Origin: Chlamydiales bacterium
Lineage (GTDB): Bacteria; Chlamydiota; Chlamydiia; Chlamydiales; JACKPQ01
Direction of reading: 5' to 3'
DNA length: 64,000 nt
NCBI GenBank assembly: GCA_024233435.1
Contig: JACKPQ010000002.1
Span: 62,001 to 126,000, forward strand
Positions 35,271 to 44,014 of this stretch are shown one piece after another. The notes under the pieces were generated by a model that was not told the origin of the DNA, did no database searches, and saw only the letters and a list, made by a program, of their open reading frames with translations. Positions within the stretch are counted from its first letter, which is position 1. Every line of letters begins with the position of its first letter. Both the position numbers and the translations under genes were made by a program.

Positions 35271-36082
35271 AACGCCTCTTGCTCCATGAAACACTCCAAA
35301 GCCTTTTTCCAATGACGCAGATTAATGCCGTCTAAAGCAGAGTAGGCAGGTCTTCTTGCGTCAGATAAAAACTCGCGACTTTGTGCGGGCTCAATTTGCT
35401 CACACATGCACTCCATTCCCCTTTTCAGCATTTGCTCGTGTACCGACTTTGCCCAATCCAAACGAGAAGCAACGCCGCTATTTACAACGTGATGCAAACC
35501 ATGTGCGTTTAAAAGACCTACAGCTGCCTCAGCAATATCATCTGCATAACATGGCGAACCTATTTGATCTTCAATCACTCGAACCACCTTATTTTTTTGC
35601 ATCAACTCCATCATCTGAGAGACAAAATTAGGCCTACCATGACCAAAAAGCCAGGCAGTACGCACAACACAAGCCTTTGGATTTACATCCAATAAGCGTT
35701 GCTCTCCCCTGAGCTTTGTCATTCCGTAAACGCTTAAAGGCGCCGGCGTATCATGAATCGAATGGGGACTGCGTTTTGTTCCACCAAAGACATAGTCAGT
35801 AGAAAAATGAAGAACTTTGATTCCAAGCTTTCCCATTTCCTCAACCGCTTGGGCGTTGATGGCATGTGCAGCTTCTTTGTTGTATTCTGCAAGATCAACA
35901 CCTGTAAAGCCAGAGCAATTGATCAAATGTGTCGGCTCGTGCTCATCGACAAATCTTCGCACAGCCTTGCGATCTGTCATGTCGAGATCAACTCGAGAGG
36001 TCCCTACACATAACTCCCCCTTAAGGGCTTTTCTACATGCTTGACCAAGCAAGCCATTTTGCCCTGCAATCCAAACTTTCAT
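35255..36082 (-). CDS. rfbD: dTDP-4-dehydrorhamnose reductase
   Basis: The 275-residue NADPH-dependent reductase yields dTDP-L-rhamnose. Seen are MKVWIAGQNGLLGQACRKAL, VDLDMTDRKAV, INCSGFTGVDLAEYNKEAAHAINA, the HFSTDYVFGGTK motif, YGMTKLRGEQRLL with YxxxK, and VRTAWLFGHGRPNFV. ATG 36082 begins the family homology. It is the first gene of a seven-gene overlapping minus-strand string running into suf genes. Confidence 0.9.
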   Translation of the reverse strand: MKVWIAGQNGLLGQACRKALKGELCVGTSRVDLDMTDRKAVRRFVDEHEPTHLINCSGFTGVDLAEYNKEAAHAINAQAVEEMGKLGIKVLHFSTDYVFGGTKRSPHSIHDTPAPLSVYGMTKLRGEQRLLDVNPKACVVRTAWLFGHGRPNFVSQMMELMQKNKVVRVIEDQIGSPCYADDIAEAAVGLLNAHGLHHVVNSGVASRLDWAKSVHEQMLKRGMECMCEQIEPAQSREFLSDARRPAYSALDGINLRHWKKALECFMEQEALCPVA

Positions 36083-36179
36083 ATTGAGTTTACCTCGGTA
36101 TACATGCCCACATTGTACTAAAGTTATTGACAAAAAGCCACACCAGAAGGGATATTTACCCGAAACCCAGGAGTTTAAA

Positions 36180-36713
36180 ATGAAAAATTTAATGCTGTTT
36201 ATCGTCTGTGCTGCTAGCCTTTTTGCTTATGAGAATCATCCACTGCACTACAAAAATCTTTCCATTGAAGGAACAAGCTTCAAAATAGAATTTACCAATG
36301 GCCTTGTTTTTGATGCCTGCAAGTGTGGCTGTCCAAAAGATGCATCCAGTTCACTAGATACCTGGTCAGCCAACGACATGATCGAAATCGTTCCTTATGT
36401 TAGCGATGCAAAAGGGCAGATTTACATGCTCATTAACTTAAATAACAACAGCGAAGTTTTCAGCTGGTTTAAGCCTCAAAAGATCCCCCATAACGAATGG
36501 CCCACCCTAAAACACATTGAGAAAAACAAAAGCGTTTTTGAAACATCAGATGGCTTCACCTGGTATGCAGAAGATCAGCAAGTCCAATGGTCAGTTGGCG
36601 ACCACCTCTTTATGCATTGCAATGGCGCCCTTGATCCCAACACCGTCCTACTCCTAAACGTCGACCACCCAGATCAAGGCTTTATCTTGGCAAAGCCAAT
36701 TGAAGAAATATGA
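36180..36713 (+). CDS. Unrecognised small secreted protein
   Basis: The 177-residue precursor starts MKNLMLFIVCAASLFAYENH, a signal peptide with a cleavage site near LFA-YE, preceded by AGGAG. The mature part has a cysteine cluster CKCGCPKDASSS near residue 45 and alternating short strands; no family is recognised. Divergent from rfbD by 97 bases and convergent with pgeF, overlapping its 3' end by 40 bases. Confidence 0.75.
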   Translation: MKNLMLFIVCAASLFAYENHPLHYKNLSIEGTSFKIEFTNGLVFDACKCGCPKDASSSLDTWSANDMIEIVPYVSDAKGQIYMLINLNNNSEVFSWFKPQKIPHNEWPTLKHIEKNKSVFETSDGFTWYAEDQQVQWSVGDHLFMHCNGALDPNTVLLLNVDHPDQGFILAKPIEEI

Positions 36714-37402
36714 CGGCCGGTGACCCCATCACGGCGAAAAGAAAAAAAATCCTGGGGATTGTCATAAGTACAAAGCTTAGCAATTTCAATGTGATGGTCT
36801 AAAACCCCCGCCTCTTTCAGCTGCCATCGACTAATTTCCCAAAAATCAAAATATGTGGGCCTTGTCTGGAAACGATAAAAACTCTCTGGCAGCTCCTGCT
36901 CAAAGTTTCTAAATTCAGCCCACTTTGGCCCCAAACTTGGAGAAATGCAAACAAGCAAATTTTCAGGCTTTGACCCATAGACCTTTTCCATCTGCTTTAC
37001 AGCTTTTGGAAGGATACCGCGAGCACTGCCTCGCCATCCTGCGTGGGCATTTGCCACCGCTTTGCAAATCGGGTCATAAAATAAAACAGCTTGGCAATCA
37101 GCATGCCTTGTCAAAAGCATTACCCCCTCACTGCTCGTCATCAATCCATCGCAAGCCTCAACCGTGACCAAACCTTTTGCACGGGCAACCTTTTCCACAT
37201 GCGTCCCATGGCATTGCTTACCCATAGCACAATCCTCTTGTCCAAAGGCTCTTTTAATCGCTTGCATATGAACCTGAACATTACCTGAATCTGTGCATTC
37301 ACACACACCCTGCCTAGTCATAACACCATGGACAAGCCCTTTTATGTCAGCGAGCTGCTCAAACTCAAGCCATGTCACATCATTTTGCGTTTTTCTGATC
37401 AT
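36674..37402 (-). CDS. pgeF: Peptidoglycan editing factor / multicopper-oxidase-like purine nucleoside phosphorylase (YfiH family)
   Basis: The 242-residue product is a member of the YfiH/LACC1 family with the metal-site residues in GKQCHGTHV, LLTRHADCQAVLFYDP and ANAHAGWRGSARGILPKAV, followed by SPSLGPKWAEF. E. coli PgeF prevents incorporation of wrong amino acids into peptidoglycan precursors; other members act on purine nucleosides. Either role is possible here. Full family length. Confidence 0.92.
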   Translation of the reverse strand: MIRKTQNDVTWLEFEQLADIKGLVHGVMTRQGVCECTDSGNVQVHMQAIKRAFGQEDCAMGKQCHGTHVEKVARAKGLVTVEACDGLMTSSEGVMLLTRHADCQAVLFYDPICKAVANAHAGWRGSARGILPKAVKQMEKVYGSKPENLLVCISPSLGPKWAEFRNFEQELPESFYRFQTRPTYFDFWEISRWQLKEAGVLDHHIEIAKLCTYDNPQDFFSFRRDGVTGRHISSIGFAKIKP

Positions 37403-37625
37403 CTATTAACTTATATACCAACCCTGAAAAATAATTGAACACCTGAGCTGCATAAAAATTCCCAGTCTTCTTCAAAATTTGCCGATTGTTAACGTTACTT
37501 CGATATAAATTTCTTTGAAAGAAATTTAAAACATGCTACTACGTAGTAATAGCTTAACTTGCCAGGTTATCCTCGCGAATCAATTAAACACGCGAGGTGC
37601 AAGTTAATCAATTGAAGGAGTTGCG
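37403..37625 (+). promoter_or_regulatory. Palindrome-rich leader of the inverse-autotransporter genes
   Basis: This 223-base gap holds GTTAACGTTAC (37488-37498), a TATAAA -10 candidate (37504-37509), a 21-base palindrome with 10-base arms (37507-37527), TACTACGTAGTA (37537-37548), and a nested hairpin: TTAACTTGC (37554-37562) with GCAAGTTAA (37599-37607) enclosing CCTCGCG (37571-37577) with CGCGAGG (37591-37597). The ribosome site GAAGGAG starts only seven bases after the hairpin. There is no T run, so it is not a simple terminator. Confidence 0.6.
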
Positions 37626-39599
37626 GTGAAAAATCTGTTGATTGCTGCCTGTCTTAGCTTTGCACTTTTTGGTCAGGAAAATTGCATTCAGGGAACGCCC
37701 TCGCATGTGACTGCTCGCTACCGCGGACCAGAAGGAGTTGGTTACAGCCAAGGTTATACGACACTTGAGGGATTTATTACTCCAAACTGGCAGCGAGCCT
37801 TCCAGCCTTTTTTAGATATACGCGGCCACATGTTTGATAATGGGCGCGCAGCTGTAAACGCCGGGCTTGGATCGCGCTGGAATATTTTTGGTAACTGGGC
37901 GCTGGGCGCTAACTTCTTCTATGATTTTCGCGATGCAAAGCGTTTGCCTGTCCACCAACTAGGTCCAGGCTTAGAGCTTCTTAGCCCCTACATTGACTTT
38001 CGCATCAATGGATATATTCCCATCGGGACCACTCAGAAATTGCAAAATTTAACTTTCTCACGTTTTACAGGTGTTGGCAATAGTCTGGTCGCTACCCGTC
38101 AATACACAGCCGCCCTGCCCTGCCTTGCCGGTGAAGTTGGCCTCCCCCTCGGCCCTTTTCTTGACCCCTATTTCTCTGTTGGCCCCTATTACCTTTATAA
38201 GCAATCGCAATCTACTGCCTCTGTTGGAGGTGTTTGGGGTGGATTGGGGCGGTTAAGCTTGCAGCTTTTTGATTGGATGACCATTGGGGGCGAGCTCAGC
38301 TATGATAAACTTTTCAAGACTAGGGCAAACGGTTTTGTTTCTTTGAGCCTTCCTCTTGGACCCAATACCATTCGCTCAAATAAATCGCGTTGGAAAAATT
38401 GGTACCCAACGGCCGAGTGTGACAGCAACGCTATTTTGCAGCGCGTCATGACAAAAGATGTCGTGCGCCAAGAGATCATCCCTGTTGCCTCAGACAATCT
38501 TCAATACTCTTTTGACATTGAGTGCTTATTTGTTGACGGCGATGCTCCTCCAGGTGGAGATGGTACATTTGAGCATCCTTTTAACGATTTAGCCGCTGCA
38601 CTCGCAATAACTCCATGCCAGTGCATCTACGTATTGGGAGGCACTTTTGTGGGGCAGTTCCCTGCTCCTCAATGCCCTCTTCTTGGTGGAGCCTGTGATC
38701 AGCTTGTTCCAACCATACAAGGCGTTACCGTAGCCCTACCTCCCTTAACGACATCCTATCCTGTACTTACCAATCCAGGAGGCTTCATCATTTTAGAGGT
38801 TGGCACTTCCGCCGATATTTTTATTCGTGGATTTGAATTTCGCGACGGCTTGATACAAATTGCAATAGCGGGTGATGGAAACAACCATGTGAGTTTAACC
38901 TGCAACCGCTTTACTGAGGTCGCCGACGCATTTTCATTAACGATGTTGAATACGCTGGTTATAGATGATAATGAGTTTGAATATACGCAATCACCTTTTG
39001 CAATCAGCTGGCAATCAAGATCAACAAATACAATGATCAGAAACAACACGGTCACAACGATCGGCGCTGGTATTATAAACGAGTTGTATTCTGCCCCATC
39101 ACCGAACTCTTCTTATATTTTTGATAATAACTTTGTTAGAGGGAGGCTTAGTACCCCAACCGGAGCTGTTCATCCTTCAGTTCAGACCAGCTTCCTCTTT
39201 TCAAACAACGATATTGTTATCGATGGGCCCATCGGATATGCAGTGTACACCACTTCAATTCCAACACCAGGCTCTGGAAGTGTTCAAAACAACATTCTTG
39301 TCAATACGAGTGGGTCAACCTCTTCCCTCTTCAGTCTTAGTTCAAGCTACAACGGCATCAATTACAATAACAATACTTCAAGCGCATCAAACGATGTCGT
39401 CTTTAGCGTTAATATCGCCGGTACATCCACGTGCGCATCTTTTGATGCAAACGTCGCTAACTCTTATCAGTTCACTGCAGTTGCTGGATCTACAGTCGAT
39501 GTGACCCAGTCCCTTGCCGATTTATCTGCTAATAACGTCGGTACCGTGACCACTTCAGGTGCGGGCACAATCAATTTTGATACAGGTTGCACGCCTTAA
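37626..39599 (+). CDS. Inverse-autotransporter-like adhesin 1 (beta-barrel plus beta-helix passenger)
   Basis: The 657-residue precursor starts at GTG with GAAGGAG upstream and has a signal peptide (MKNLLIAACLSFALFGQ). Residues about 25-260 match the intimin/invasin beta-domain pattern: NAGLGSRWNIFGNWALGANFFYDF, GLELLSPYIDFRINGYIPIG and WMTIGGELSYDKLF. After a linker (RQEIIPVASDNLQ), residues about 305-400 start a parallel beta-helix fold (GDGTFEHPFNDLAAAL, CIYVLGGTF), then repeats such as VSLTCNRFTEVADAF and LVIDDNEFEYT to about 600, and a C-terminal Cys (DTGCTP). In type Ve secretion the N-terminal barrel exports the C-terminal passenger to the surface. Adhesin function is inference. Confidence 0.75.
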   Translation: MKNLLIAACLSFALFGQENCIQGTPSHVTARYRGPEGVGYSQGYTTLEGFITPNWQRAFQPFLDIRGHMFDNGRAAVNAGLGSRWNIFGNWALGANFFYDFRDAKRLPVHQLGPGLELLSPYIDFRINGYIPIGTTQKLQNLTFSRFTGVGNSLVATRQYTAALPCLAGEVGLPLGPFLDPYFSVGPYYLYKQSQSTASVGGVWGGLGRLSLQLFDWMTIGGELSYDKLFKTRANGFVSLSLPLGPNTIRSNKSRWKNWYPTAECDSNAILQRVMTKDVVRQEIIPVASDNLQYSFDIECLFVDGDAPPGGDGTFEHPFNDLAAALAITPCQCIYVLGGTFVGQFPAPQCPLLGGACDQLVPTIQGVTVALPPLTTSYPVLTNPGGFIILEVGTSADIFIRGFEFRDGLIQIAIAGDGNNHVSLTCNRFTEVADAFSLTMLNTLVIDDNEFEYTQSPFAISWQSRSTNTMIRNNTVTTIGAGIINELYSAPSPNSSYIFDNNFVRGRLSTPTGAVHPSVQTSFLFSNNDIVIDGPIGYAVYTTSIPTPGSGSVQNNILVNTSGSTSSLFSLSSSYNGINYNNNTSSASNDVVFSVNIAGTSTCASFDANVANSYQFTAVAGSTVDVTQSLADLSANNVGTVTTSGAGTINFDTGCTP

Positions 39600-39663
39600 C
39601 CCCGATAAAATTTCTTTAATAGATGCGTAAAATGTGCTATCAAGAGCTCCTAACGGTGTTGTC

Positions 39664-41631
39664 ATGAAAAATCTGCTTCTTGCTGTGTTTCTTAGCTTTG
39701 CACTTTTTGGTCAGGAAAGCTGCATTCAGGGAACACCCTCGCACGTGACTGCTCGCTACCGCGGACCTGAAGGGGTTGGTTACAGCCAAGGTTATACGAC
39801 ACTTGAGGGATTTATTACTCCAAACTGGCAACGAGCCTTCCAGCCTTTTTTAGATATACGCGGCCACATGTTTGACAATGGGCGCCCAGCTGTAAACGCC
39901 GGGCTTGGATCGCGCTGGAATATTTTTGGTAACTGGGCGCTGGGCGCTAACTTCTTCTATGATTTTCGTGATGCAAAGCGTTTGCACGTTCACCAACTAG
40001 GCCCAGGCTTAGAGCTTCTTAGCCCCTACATTGACTTTCGCATCAATGGATATATTCCCATCGGGACAACTCAAAGGCTAAAAAATTTCACTTTTTCACG
40101 TTTTACAGGTGTTGGCAATAGCCTGGTCGCTACCCGTCAATACACAGCCGCCCTGCCTTGCCTTGCCGGTGAAGTTGGCCTCCCCCTCGGCCCTTTTCTT
40201 GACCCCTATTTCTCTGTTGGCCCCTATTACCTTTATAAGCAATCGCAATCTACTGCCTCTGTTGGAGGTGTTTGGGGTGGATTGGGGCGGTTAAGCTTGC
40301 AGCTTTTTGATTGGATGACCATTGGGGGCGAGCTCAGCTATGATAAACTTTTCAAGACTAGGGCAAACGGTTTTGTTTCTTTGAGCCTTCCTCTTGGACC
40401 TAATACCATCCGTTCAAATAAATCGCGTTGGAAAAATTGGTACCCAACGGCCGAGTGTGACAACAACGCTATTTTGCAGCGCGTCATGACAAAAGATGTC
40501 GTGCGCCAAGAGATCATCCCTGTTGCCTCAGACAATCTTCAATACTCTTTTGACATTGAGTGCTTATTTGTTGATGGCGATGCACCTCCAGGTGGAGATG
40601 GTACATTTGAGCATCCTTTTAACGATTTAGCCGCTGCTCTAGCGGTAACGCCATGCCAGTGCATCTACGTATTGGGAGGCACTTTTGTGGGGCAGTTCCC
40701 TGCTCCCCAATGCCCTCTTCTTGGTGGAGCCTGCGATCAACTCATCCCCACAATACAAGGCGTTTCCATAGCCCTACCTCCTCTAAACACATCCTATCCT
40801 GTACTTACCAATCCAGGAGGCTTTATCATTTTCGAGCTTGGCACTTCAGCCGATATTTTCATTCGCGGGTTTGAATTTCGCGACGGCCTTATACAAATTG
40901 TGATAGGGGGTGATGGAAACAACCATGTAAGTTTAACCTGCAACCGCTTTACTGAGGTCGCCGATGCATTTGCAGTGTCCATGTTAAATACACTGATTGT
41001 CGACGATAATGAGTTTGAGTTTACACAGCCGCCTTTTTTAATCAGCTGGCAATCAAGATCAACAAATACAATGGTCAGAAATAACACGTTCACAACGATT
41101 GGCTCGGGTGATGTAGGCGAGTTTTACTTTACACCGGTGGGAAGCTCTTCATTTATTTTTGATAATAACATTGTTAGAATATTTTCTAGTGGAGGGGGAG
41201 TTATTCACCCCTCAGTTCAGAACAGCTTTACCTTTTTAAATAACGATATCGTTGTCGATGCGCCCATCGGACCTGCAGTGCGTACCACTTCATCTTTTTT
41301 AACACCAGGCTCTGGGAGTTTTCAGAACAACATTATTGTTAACACAAGCGGATCAGTCTCCTCACTCTTCAGTCTTAGTTCAAGCTACAACGGCATCGAT
41401 TACAATAACAATACTTCAAGCGCATCAAACGACGTCATCTTTAACGTTAATGTTGCCGGTACATCCACGTGCGCATCTCTTGATGCAAACGTCGCTAACT
41501 CTTATCAGTTCACTGCAGTTGCTGGATCTACACTTAATGTAACCGAGTCCCTTGCCGATTTAGTTGCTAATAACGTCGGCACTGTGACAGTTACAGGTCC
41601 AGTCAATTTGGATACAGGTTGCACGCCTTAA
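39664..41631 (+). CDS. Inverse-autotransporter-like adhesin 2, tandem paralogue
   Basis: The 655-residue product is a tandem copy of the preceding gene, 64 bases downstream. The signal peptide and barrel region (residues 1-370) are nearly identical, including a stretch of more than 200 bases without a difference, while the beta-helix between about 420 and 570 differs at many positions and the last 90 residues are again close. Start at ATG 39664 is equivalent to that of copy 1; its ribosome site is weak, so it may depend on transcription and translation from copy 1. Likely a surface-exposed passenger on a conserved barrel. Confidence 0.75.
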   Translation: MKNLLLAVFLSFALFGQESCIQGTPSHVTARYRGPEGVGYSQGYTTLEGFITPNWQRAFQPFLDIRGHMFDNGRPAVNAGLGSRWNIFGNWALGANFFYDFRDAKRLHVHQLGPGLELLSPYIDFRINGYIPIGTTQRLKNFTFSRFTGVGNSLVATRQYTAALPCLAGEVGLPLGPFLDPYFSVGPYYLYKQSQSTASVGGVWGGLGRLSLQLFDWMTIGGELSYDKLFKTRANGFVSLSLPLGPNTIRSNKSRWKNWYPTAECDNNAILQRVMTKDVVRQEIIPVASDNLQYSFDIECLFVDGDAPPGGDGTFEHPFNDLAAALAVTPCQCIYVLGGTFVGQFPAPQCPLLGGACDQLIPTIQGVSIALPPLNTSYPVLTNPGGFIIFELGTSADIFIRGFEFRDGLIQIVIGGDGNNHVSLTCNRFTEVADAFAVSMLNTLIVDDNEFEFTQPPFLISWQSRSTNTMVRNNTFTTIGSGDVGEFYFTPVGSSSFIFDNNIVRIFSSGGGVIHPSVQNSFTFLNNDIVVDAPIGPAVRTTSSFLTPGSGSFQNNIIVNTSGSVSSLFSLSSSYNGIDYNNNTSSASNDVIFNVNVAGTSTCASLDANVANSYQFTAVAGSTLNVTESLADLVANNVGTVTVTGPVNLDTGCTP

Positions 41632-41661
41632 CATTGATTCACTGTAAAATGGGGCAAATGC

Positions 41662-43065
41662 ATGAAAAACTTTTTCTTAAACAAGCACTACTCAAGCTAT
41701 ATCAACGGATCGTTTGTTAAAACCGAAAATCCCATTCCTCATATTTCCCCTGTAGATCAAAAATCGTGGGCAAGCTTGCAAATTGCAAGTCGTGAAAATG
41801 TCGATGATGCGCTCTCTGCTATCCAGTCAGCCCCGCTACTATCTGTTGATGAGAGAACAAAATACCTGAACGCATTTATCACATCTCTGAAAACTTACCG
41901 ACATGAAATTGCAACGATCATTACAAGAGAGATGGGGAAGGTTATATCTCAAGCGCTCATTGAAGTGGATTATGCAATCGACTACTTTGTTATATGTGCA
42001 AAACAGGTGAAGAGCATCGGCATGCGTGAAATTAGATCATCAAAAAAACTCGAAGTGATTGATGCTCCTATTGGCCCTTGCCTACTCATGACACCCTGGA
42101 ACTTCCCGCTAGCCATGGGAGCTCGTAAAATTGCACCAGCGCTCGCTGCAGGATGTCCCATCATCGCAAGACCTAGCTCCCACACCCCTATATCTTTACT
42201 CGTTTTCGCTGCGATTGCGCACGCACTCGACCTCCCTGCAGGACTGCTCAACATTCTCATAGGACCTGCTAAAGCTGTCATCGATCCCCTCATGGCATCC
42301 CCTATCATCCGAAAGATCTCCTTTACGGGCAGCACCCAAGTCGGACAAAGCCTCTACTCTAGTTGCGGGCCGACGCTAAAAAAAGCCTCCATGGAACTTG
42401 GAGGAAATGCTCCATTCATAGTTTTTGAAGATGCCGATCTTCATAAATCTGTCAAAGGTGCAATCGCTGCGAAATTTCGCAACAATGGCCAATCATGCAT
42501 TGCAGCCAATCGATTTTTAATTCATAAATCGCTCTACGCACCTTTTATTGAGTTATTTACAAGCAATGTAAAGCAGCTTTACATTGGTGATCCATTTGAC
42601 AATAAGGCAGATTTATCACTCGTTTTACATCCATCCTCGCGCGAAAAAATATCTAAAAATATTAAAGATGCGATCGATAAAGGAGCTAAGGCGATCCTTA
42701 TCGACGAGGACCCGGCAAAGCCTCAGATCATTGCCAATATCACACCCGACATGCTCCTATTTAAAGAAGAGAGTTTTGGGCCTGTCGCAAGCCTTATGCC
42801 ATTTGACACATTCGATGAAGCGTTGAAACTTGCAAACCAAACAGAATTTGGGCTAGCCTCCTATATTTTTTCTGAAAACCCCCGCACTGTTCAAAAAGCC
42901 ATAAAAAAGCTAGAATTTGGAATCATTGGAGTTAATGATGGATCCCCAAGCAATGCAGAGCTCCCCTTTGGCGGAATAAAGCACTCTGGGTTCGGTAAAG
43001 AGGGGGGACCAAATGCCCTTCAAGATTATTTAATAACAAAGGCAGTGTCAACGTGCACGCATTAA
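41662..43065 (+). CDS. NAD(P)-dependent aldehyde dehydrogenase, succinate-semialdehyde type
   Basis: The 467-residue cytosolic enzyme has the aldehyde dehydrogenase core: LLMTPWNFPLAMGARKIAPAL, FTGSTQVGQ, the general-base glutamate Glu245 in MELGGNAPFIVF and catalytic Cys279 in NNGQSCIAANRF. The order and ESFGPVASLMPF segment resemble succinate-semialdehyde dehydrogenases (GabD-like). Arg170 replaces the common cofactor lysine (IIARPSSHTP), so cofactor choice is unclear. The gene contains one of two copies of a 19-base palindrome (42566-42584). The next gene starts inside its last 13 bases. Confidence 0.88.
   Translation: MKNFFLNKHYSSYINGSFVKTENPIPHISPVDQKSWASLQIASRENVDDALSAIQSAPLLSVDERTKYLNAFITSLKTYRHEIATIITREMGKVISQALIEVDYAIDYFVICAKQVKSIGMREIRSSKKLEVIDAPIGPCLLMTPWNFPLAMGARKIAPALAAGCPIIARPSSHTPISLLVFAAIAHALDLPAGLLNILIGPAKAVIDPLMASPIIRKISFTGSTQVGQSLYSSCGPTLKKASMELGGNAPFIVFEDADLHKSVKGAIAAKFRNNGQSCIAANRFLIHKSLYAPFIELFTSNVKQLYIGDPFDNKADLSLVLHPSSREKISKNIKDAIDKGAKAILIDEDPAKPQIIANITPDMLLFKEESFGPVASLMPFDTFDEALKLANQTEFGLASYIFSENPRTVQKAIKKLEFGIIGVNDGSPSNAELPFGGIKHSGFGKEGGPNALQDYLITKAVSTCTH
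42566..42584. repeat. 19-base palindrome, copy 1
   Basis: ATGTAAAGCAGCTTTACAT, with inverted arms extending to 11 bases each side of a central A (CAATGTAAAGC / GCTTTACATTG). Located inside the aldehyde dehydrogenase coding region; the same 19 bases occur at 61813-61831. Confidence 0.7.
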
Positions 43066-43931
43066 AGCTGTTTCTATCTCATCCTCTTTACACATCAACT
43101 TATTCTGCCTTGATACTGGCAATCTTATCGTTTTGGATTTACCGCCGAACATTCATCTGGGCAAGCCTCATCATCGCCAGCATTGGTCTGGCATTGATAG
43201 CAAAAATTATCAGCCCACCAGCGCTCATCCCCATTGCATTCTTGGCCGCTTGCCACTTTTGTCTCAGATCACAAATCCAAGGATTTTTACGAGCTATTCT
43301 CATCTCTATTGCAGGAATACTATCACTTGGCCTGATGCTCCATCTATTTCCAGGTTTTAACAATTGGCTAATTGTTAAAAGCATGCAAATCAGCCCAGAT
43401 GGCATTCCTCTCACCCTCTATTTCAACTACGACAAACCATTCATTGGTATTTTTATTCTGGCAGCAGGCCTTCCTTTGTTATCGACATTGAAGCAAAATT
43501 TAGCGGCCATCTGCTTGTGGTCAGGAATAACAATCATCACCATGCTAGCACTTTCTCAGGCTTTTAGTATCGTTCACTTTGATCCAAAGCTTCCATCCAT
43601 TACAGTTCCATGGATCATCGCCAACTTCTTTCTTGTTTGCATTCCAGAAGAGGTCTTTTGGCGTGGTTTTTTGCAGCGAGAAATCACAAATAGCCTGCAA
43701 TCAAAAACCAAATGGGCGCCTTACATTGCCATCGGGATCCTATCCGCCATTTTTGCTCTGATGCACCTAGCATTTGTTTTCCAAGTGCGCTACATCATTT
43801 TGGCCTTCTGCGCCTCTGTCCTCTATGGACTCACCTACCACTACACAAAATCTGTAGAAGGGGCCATCGCAGCTCACTTTCTGCTCAACGCAACCCAATT
43901 CTTTTTCTTCACCTACCCAGCCCTTGCTTAG
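43053..43931 (+). CDS. CPBP-family membrane metalloprotease
   Basis: The 292-residue membrane protein starts at a GTG inside the aldehyde dehydrogenase gene. Eight or so hydrophobic segments are visible, and the CPBP (Abi, CAAX-protease-like) motif is present as PEEVFWRGFLQ, with a later FALMHLAF and HFLLNATQF that supply the remaining metal-site histidine/asparagine. Family members cleave or modify membrane peptides and prenylated proteins; substrate unknown. Its last codons YPALA-stop lie in a 19-base sequence repeated 1.3 kb downstream. Confidence 0.88.
   Translation: MHALKLFLSHPLYTSTYSALILAILSFWIYRRTFIWASLIIASIGLALIAKIISPPALIPIAFLAACHFCLRSQIQGFLRAILISIAGILSLGLMLHLFPGFNNWLIVKSMQISPDGIPLTLYFNYDKPFIGIFILAAGLPLLSTLKQNLAAICLWSGITIITMLALSQAFSIVHFDPKLPSITVPWIIANFFLVCIPEEVFWRGFLQREITNSLQSKTKWAPYIAIGILSAIFALMHLAFVFQVRYIILAFCASVLYGLTYHYTKSVEGAIAAHFLLNATQFFFFTYPALA
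43909..43930 (+). repeat. Direct repeat, left copy
   Basis: CCTACCCAGCCCTTGCTTA (43912-43930) at the 3' end of the CPBP gene, preceded by TCA, is repeated at 45204-45222 preceded by TCG. The pair flanks the DUF687-like gene. Confidence 0.8.
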
Positions 43932-44014
43932 GTTAGTCATATTTCTAGACACAAAAAAAATATTATTGCACCATGTCGGGCAAACCCTTAGTTCCGAATA
44001 AAAGGAGGCTCAAA

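Noticed and set aside
37554..37607. Intrinsic terminator upstream of the first adhesin gene
   Set aside because: There is no T run after the stem and the ribosome site follows at once, so a leader structure is more likely.
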